The notes under the pieces: model-generated
Told to the model about the DNA's origin: nothing
What the model saw: the letters and a program-made list of their open reading frames with translations, nothing else
Databases searched by the model: none
Assembly: GCA_020426085.1 (NCBI GenBank)
Contig: JAGQQP010000213.1
Location: 1-7,088 of the forward strand
Origin: Planctomycetaceae bacterium
GTDB taxonomy: Bacteria > Planctomycetota > Planctomycetia > Planctomycetales > Planctomycetaceae
DNA length: 7,088 nucleotides
Direction of reading: 5' to 3'
Made by a program: the position numbers and the translations under genes
Shown: piece by piece, positions 5,291 through 7,088 of the stretch
Layout of the letters: every line of letters begins with the position of its first letter
Position numbering within the stretch: position 1 is the stretch's first letter

Positions 5291-7088
5291 TTATTGCTCC
5301 TTCACAGTCGAGAGTGAGGAAGACCCCGGCAGCGGATCCAGCGTGTATTTTGCTTCGGTCTGAAGTCCCATCTTTTGTGCCGAGGATTTCAACCGTTCAT
5401 AGTACTGATTCCCCCCCGGGCTGATCGTAAACTGCAGGGTAGGAACCCAGTAAAAGCCTTTAGGAGCAGCACCCCAGGAAGTCACATATTGATCCAGCAC
5501 AACCATCATCGTCTGTGACAGTTTTTCCGGTGAGATGCCCTGATCGACGCCAATCACCTTTTCGTCTCCTACGATAATCCGGTCTGCACCGATCTGAACC
5601 GTAATTTCCCGCTCAAAACCGATGCCGGAACGTGACTGCAGAGCGCCCCACGGTCGATTCTGCGAATCCATGTCCGACTGGCTTGCCGACCTGTGTGATC
5701 GTTGCAATGAAATCGAACTGGCGTTGCCGGCTCCTCGAGCTGATTGCCCCGGTGTCCGCGGAAATGGACTCGGTGGAATCGCATCCGCGCTGGCAGTCTG
5801 CTGCTGAGAAGCACTGTTTCCGGTCTGAGTTCCCTCTTTCAGGAACGGATTTTCGATCATGCGATTCTGAGCCATTGCTGCTTGAGAATCGGTTTGAACT
5901 TCTGACTGCCCCTGCTTCTGTTCTCCACCGGCAGGCTTTCCGGGCTGCCGGTCTTCCAGATCGATCAGATGCTGCTCTGCCATTTCTTTTAACTGATCAC
6001 GGCCGATTACCTTGGCCTGTTTCACACCGGGACCAGCCCCTTCACCACCGCTATAGGGACCTTTGAGATCTTCAATGTCGTAGACTTCAGCGCCTGGACG
6101 CGTGCCAGGGAGATTTCCAGTTGAACCTGCTCCGGTCTTGCCGGCATCCGCTGTCGCTCCGGAATAGAGCCCGCGATGTTCTCCACCGCTGTGACCGCCT
6201 CTATTACCCTGTGACACAATGTGCTGCTGATCGGCAACCCGTGATAAATGTTCGGCTCGCGCCATCTGCTGGCGCGGTGTTAATACATCACTGAACCGGG
6301 ACGAACCAGCTCCCGCTCTCCCCTGTAAGAGTTGTCCCGATCCTGATCCTGCGGATCCCCCTCTGCCTTGACCTGAGACTTCCTCCGGTTCAATGACCCG
6401 GACTGTGCCGGTTCGCGCATCAAACTGCAGGCGTCTCTCGCTGGTTCCCTGTTGACTCTGGCTTAGTTGAGAAACCAGATGCTTTCGTTCACTCAAGACA
6501 CGATCGACGGCTTCCTGGCAGACCTGTTCTGCTCGGGTATCTTTAGCGGGCAATGCAAATTCCCAGTCAGCGTCAATCAGTTCGTAACCGGAATCGAGTT
6601 CCAGGTTATTCAATAGTTTGCGGGCCACATAGTAACCCACGCTGCCACTGGGTCTGACCAGAATCAGGACGTAAGGTTCTTTCCCCGTGCCCTGATCTTT
6701 CGCTCTCCAATATTGAAATAACGCCTGGGTGCCTGCCAGTAACGGATTGTAACCGGGCGTAAATTCTTTCAGGTCTTCTGGCGTTAAAGTAATTCCTTCG
6801 GGGAGAAACGTCAGCCCCTGGTCAGTACATTCAATTAAAATAGGACGTTTCGCCGTCCCGGTCTGACCATCATAGGGAATAATCGAATACTTGCTGCGTG
6901 CCGTTTTCTGTGACTGTTTTTTTGCTTCCAGATTCTCTAATTCTTCCTGAAGCATTTCGGCAATTCGTGCTTTCTGCTTCTGCAGGGCATTCATTTTCTG
7001 ATTCAGTTCTTTGTCCTTCTGATTCAGAGACAGTATCTGCTGCTCACTCTGTTTCAACTGATCTTCTGACTGGTCCAGTTCCTGTTTC
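5291..7088 (-). CDS. Large coiled-coil, Gly/Ser/Gln-rich protein, 5' end outside window, unknown function
   Basis: The frame is open to the window edge, so the true start is upstream; 598 residues are visible (first full codon at 7087-7085). Residues 1-65 are a charged, Gln/Lys/Glu-rich coiled coil, probably preceded by a membrane anchor outside the window. A globular domain covers about 67-200: a beta hairpin (RPILIECTDQGLTFLP, 81-96), then a strand-P-x5-Y-helix-G-strand unit (P146, Y152, G167). About 235-490 is low complexity, rich in Gly, Ser, Gln and Ala, and probably disordered. A second globular part at about 493-588 repeats the layout (ITVQIG strand, then P557, Y563, G574). The gene sits one base upstream of the ExbD-like gene, and both carry the same module, so they probably form one complex. 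I do not recognise a named family. The TTG at 7057 is not a credible start because the coiled coil continues through it. Confidence 0.82.
   Translation of the reverse strand, partial: KQELDQSEDQLKQSEQQILSLNQKDKELNQKMNALQKQKARIAEMLQEELENLEAKKQSQKTARSKYSIIPYDGQTGTAKRPILIECTDQGLTFLPEGITLTPEDLKEFTPGYNPLLAGTQALFQYWRAKDQGTGKEPYVLILVRPSGSVGYYVARKLLNNLELDSGYELIDADWEFALPAKDTRAEQVCQEAVDRVLSERKHLVSQLSQSQQGTSERRLQFDARTGTVRVIEPEEVSGQGRGGSAGSGSGQLLQGRAGAGSSRFSDVLTPRQQMARAEHLSRVADQQHIVSQGNRGGHSGGEHRGLYSGATADAGKTGAGSTGNLPGTRPGAEVYDIEDLKGPYSGGEGAGPGVKQAKVIGRDQLKEMAEQHLIDLEDRQPGKPAGGEQKQGQSEVQTDSQAAMAQNRMIENPFLKEGTQTGNSASQQQTASADAIPPSPFPRTPGQSARGAGNASSISLQRSHRSASQSDMDSQNRPWGALQSRSGIGFEREITVQIGADRIIVGDEKVIGVDQGISPEKLSQTMMVVLDQYVTSWGAAPKGFYWVPTLQFTISPGGNQYYERLKSSAQKMGLQTEAKYTLDPLPGSSSLSTVKEQ
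5297..5302 (-). promoter_or_regulatory. Strong Shine-Dalgarno inside the end of the upstream gene
   Basis: AAGGAG in minus sense lies 7 bases before the ATG at 5289 and overlaps the last codons of the upstream gene. It fixes the start of the downstream gene and supports coupled translation of the pair. Confidence 0.8.
5618..6385 (-). other. Low-complexity region encoding a long Gly/Ser/Gln-rich linker
   Basis: About 256 codons between the two globular parts of the large protein are dominated by Gly, Ser, Gln, Ala and Arg, with runs such as GRGGSAGSGSG and QGNRGGHSGGEHRG. No exact DNA tandem repeat is visible. The plus-strand open frames across this stretch are shadows of its composition. A flexible spacer crossing the periplasm is a reasonable guess. 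Confidence 0.7.

Noticed and set aside
5632..6066. 144-codon plus-strand open frame
   Set aside because: It lies wholly opposite the Gly/Ser/Gln-rich coding region, has no family features, and is explained by base composition of the minus-strand gene.
4141..7088. Zorya-type or other MotA/MotB-based defence system
   Set aside because: No OmpA-like domain, helicase, nuclease or MotA homologue is visible in the window; the only shared feature is a short Asp-bearing N-terminal helix.

Overview
The window looks like chromosomal housekeeping DNA from a planctomycete, probably a Gimesia-like member of the Planctomycetales. The evidence is the moderate GC content, an elongation factor G tail that resembles the mitochondrial/spdEFG1 branch, a pterin-synthase gene joined to an archaeal-style CitG homologue, and two long minus-strand genes of a coiled-coil, low-complexity type common in that phylum. 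The assignment rests on recognition by eye, not on a search. I see no mobile element, CRISPR array, tRNA, rRNA or prophage.

Layout: (1) 3-620, plus strand: the last 205 codons of an elongation factor G gene, followed by a strong intrinsic terminator (639-672) that also serves the convergent gene. (2) 712-1623, minus strand: a complete lyase of the dihydrodipicolinate synthase / N-acetylneuraminate lyase family, of unknown substrate. (3) 1624-1787: a divergent intergenic region holding a 19-bp near-perfect dyad, a candidate operator. (4) 1788-4108, plus strand: a CitG-like (tri)phosphoribosyl-transferase homologue, an overlapping 6-pyruvoyltetrahydropterin synthase homologue, and a thioredoxin-TPR protein of the CnoX/YbbN family. 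(5) 4141-7088, minus strand: two genes one base apart. The downstream one encodes a membrane-anchored protein with an ExbD/TolR-like N-terminus. The upstream one is cut by the window edge and encodes a large coiled-coil plus Gly/Ser/Gln-rich protein.

Two points stand out. First, the CitG-like and pterin-synthase genes overlap by 8 bp and are probably translationally coupled, with no citrate lyase or malonate decarboxylase gene in view. Planctomycetes are known to carry tetrahydromethanopterin C1 enzymes, so I propose that the pair acts in pterin or methanopterin cofactor synthesis, the CitG homologue perhaps adding a ribosyl phosphate. Second, the two minus-strand proteins share an apparent module (beta strand, Pro-x5-Tyr, helix, Gly, beta strand, Pro) that occurs three times: twice in the larger protein and once at the C-terminus of the smaller. 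With the ExbD-like anchor, this suggests an undescribed envelope complex, possibly driven by an ExbB/MotA-type channel encoded outside the window.
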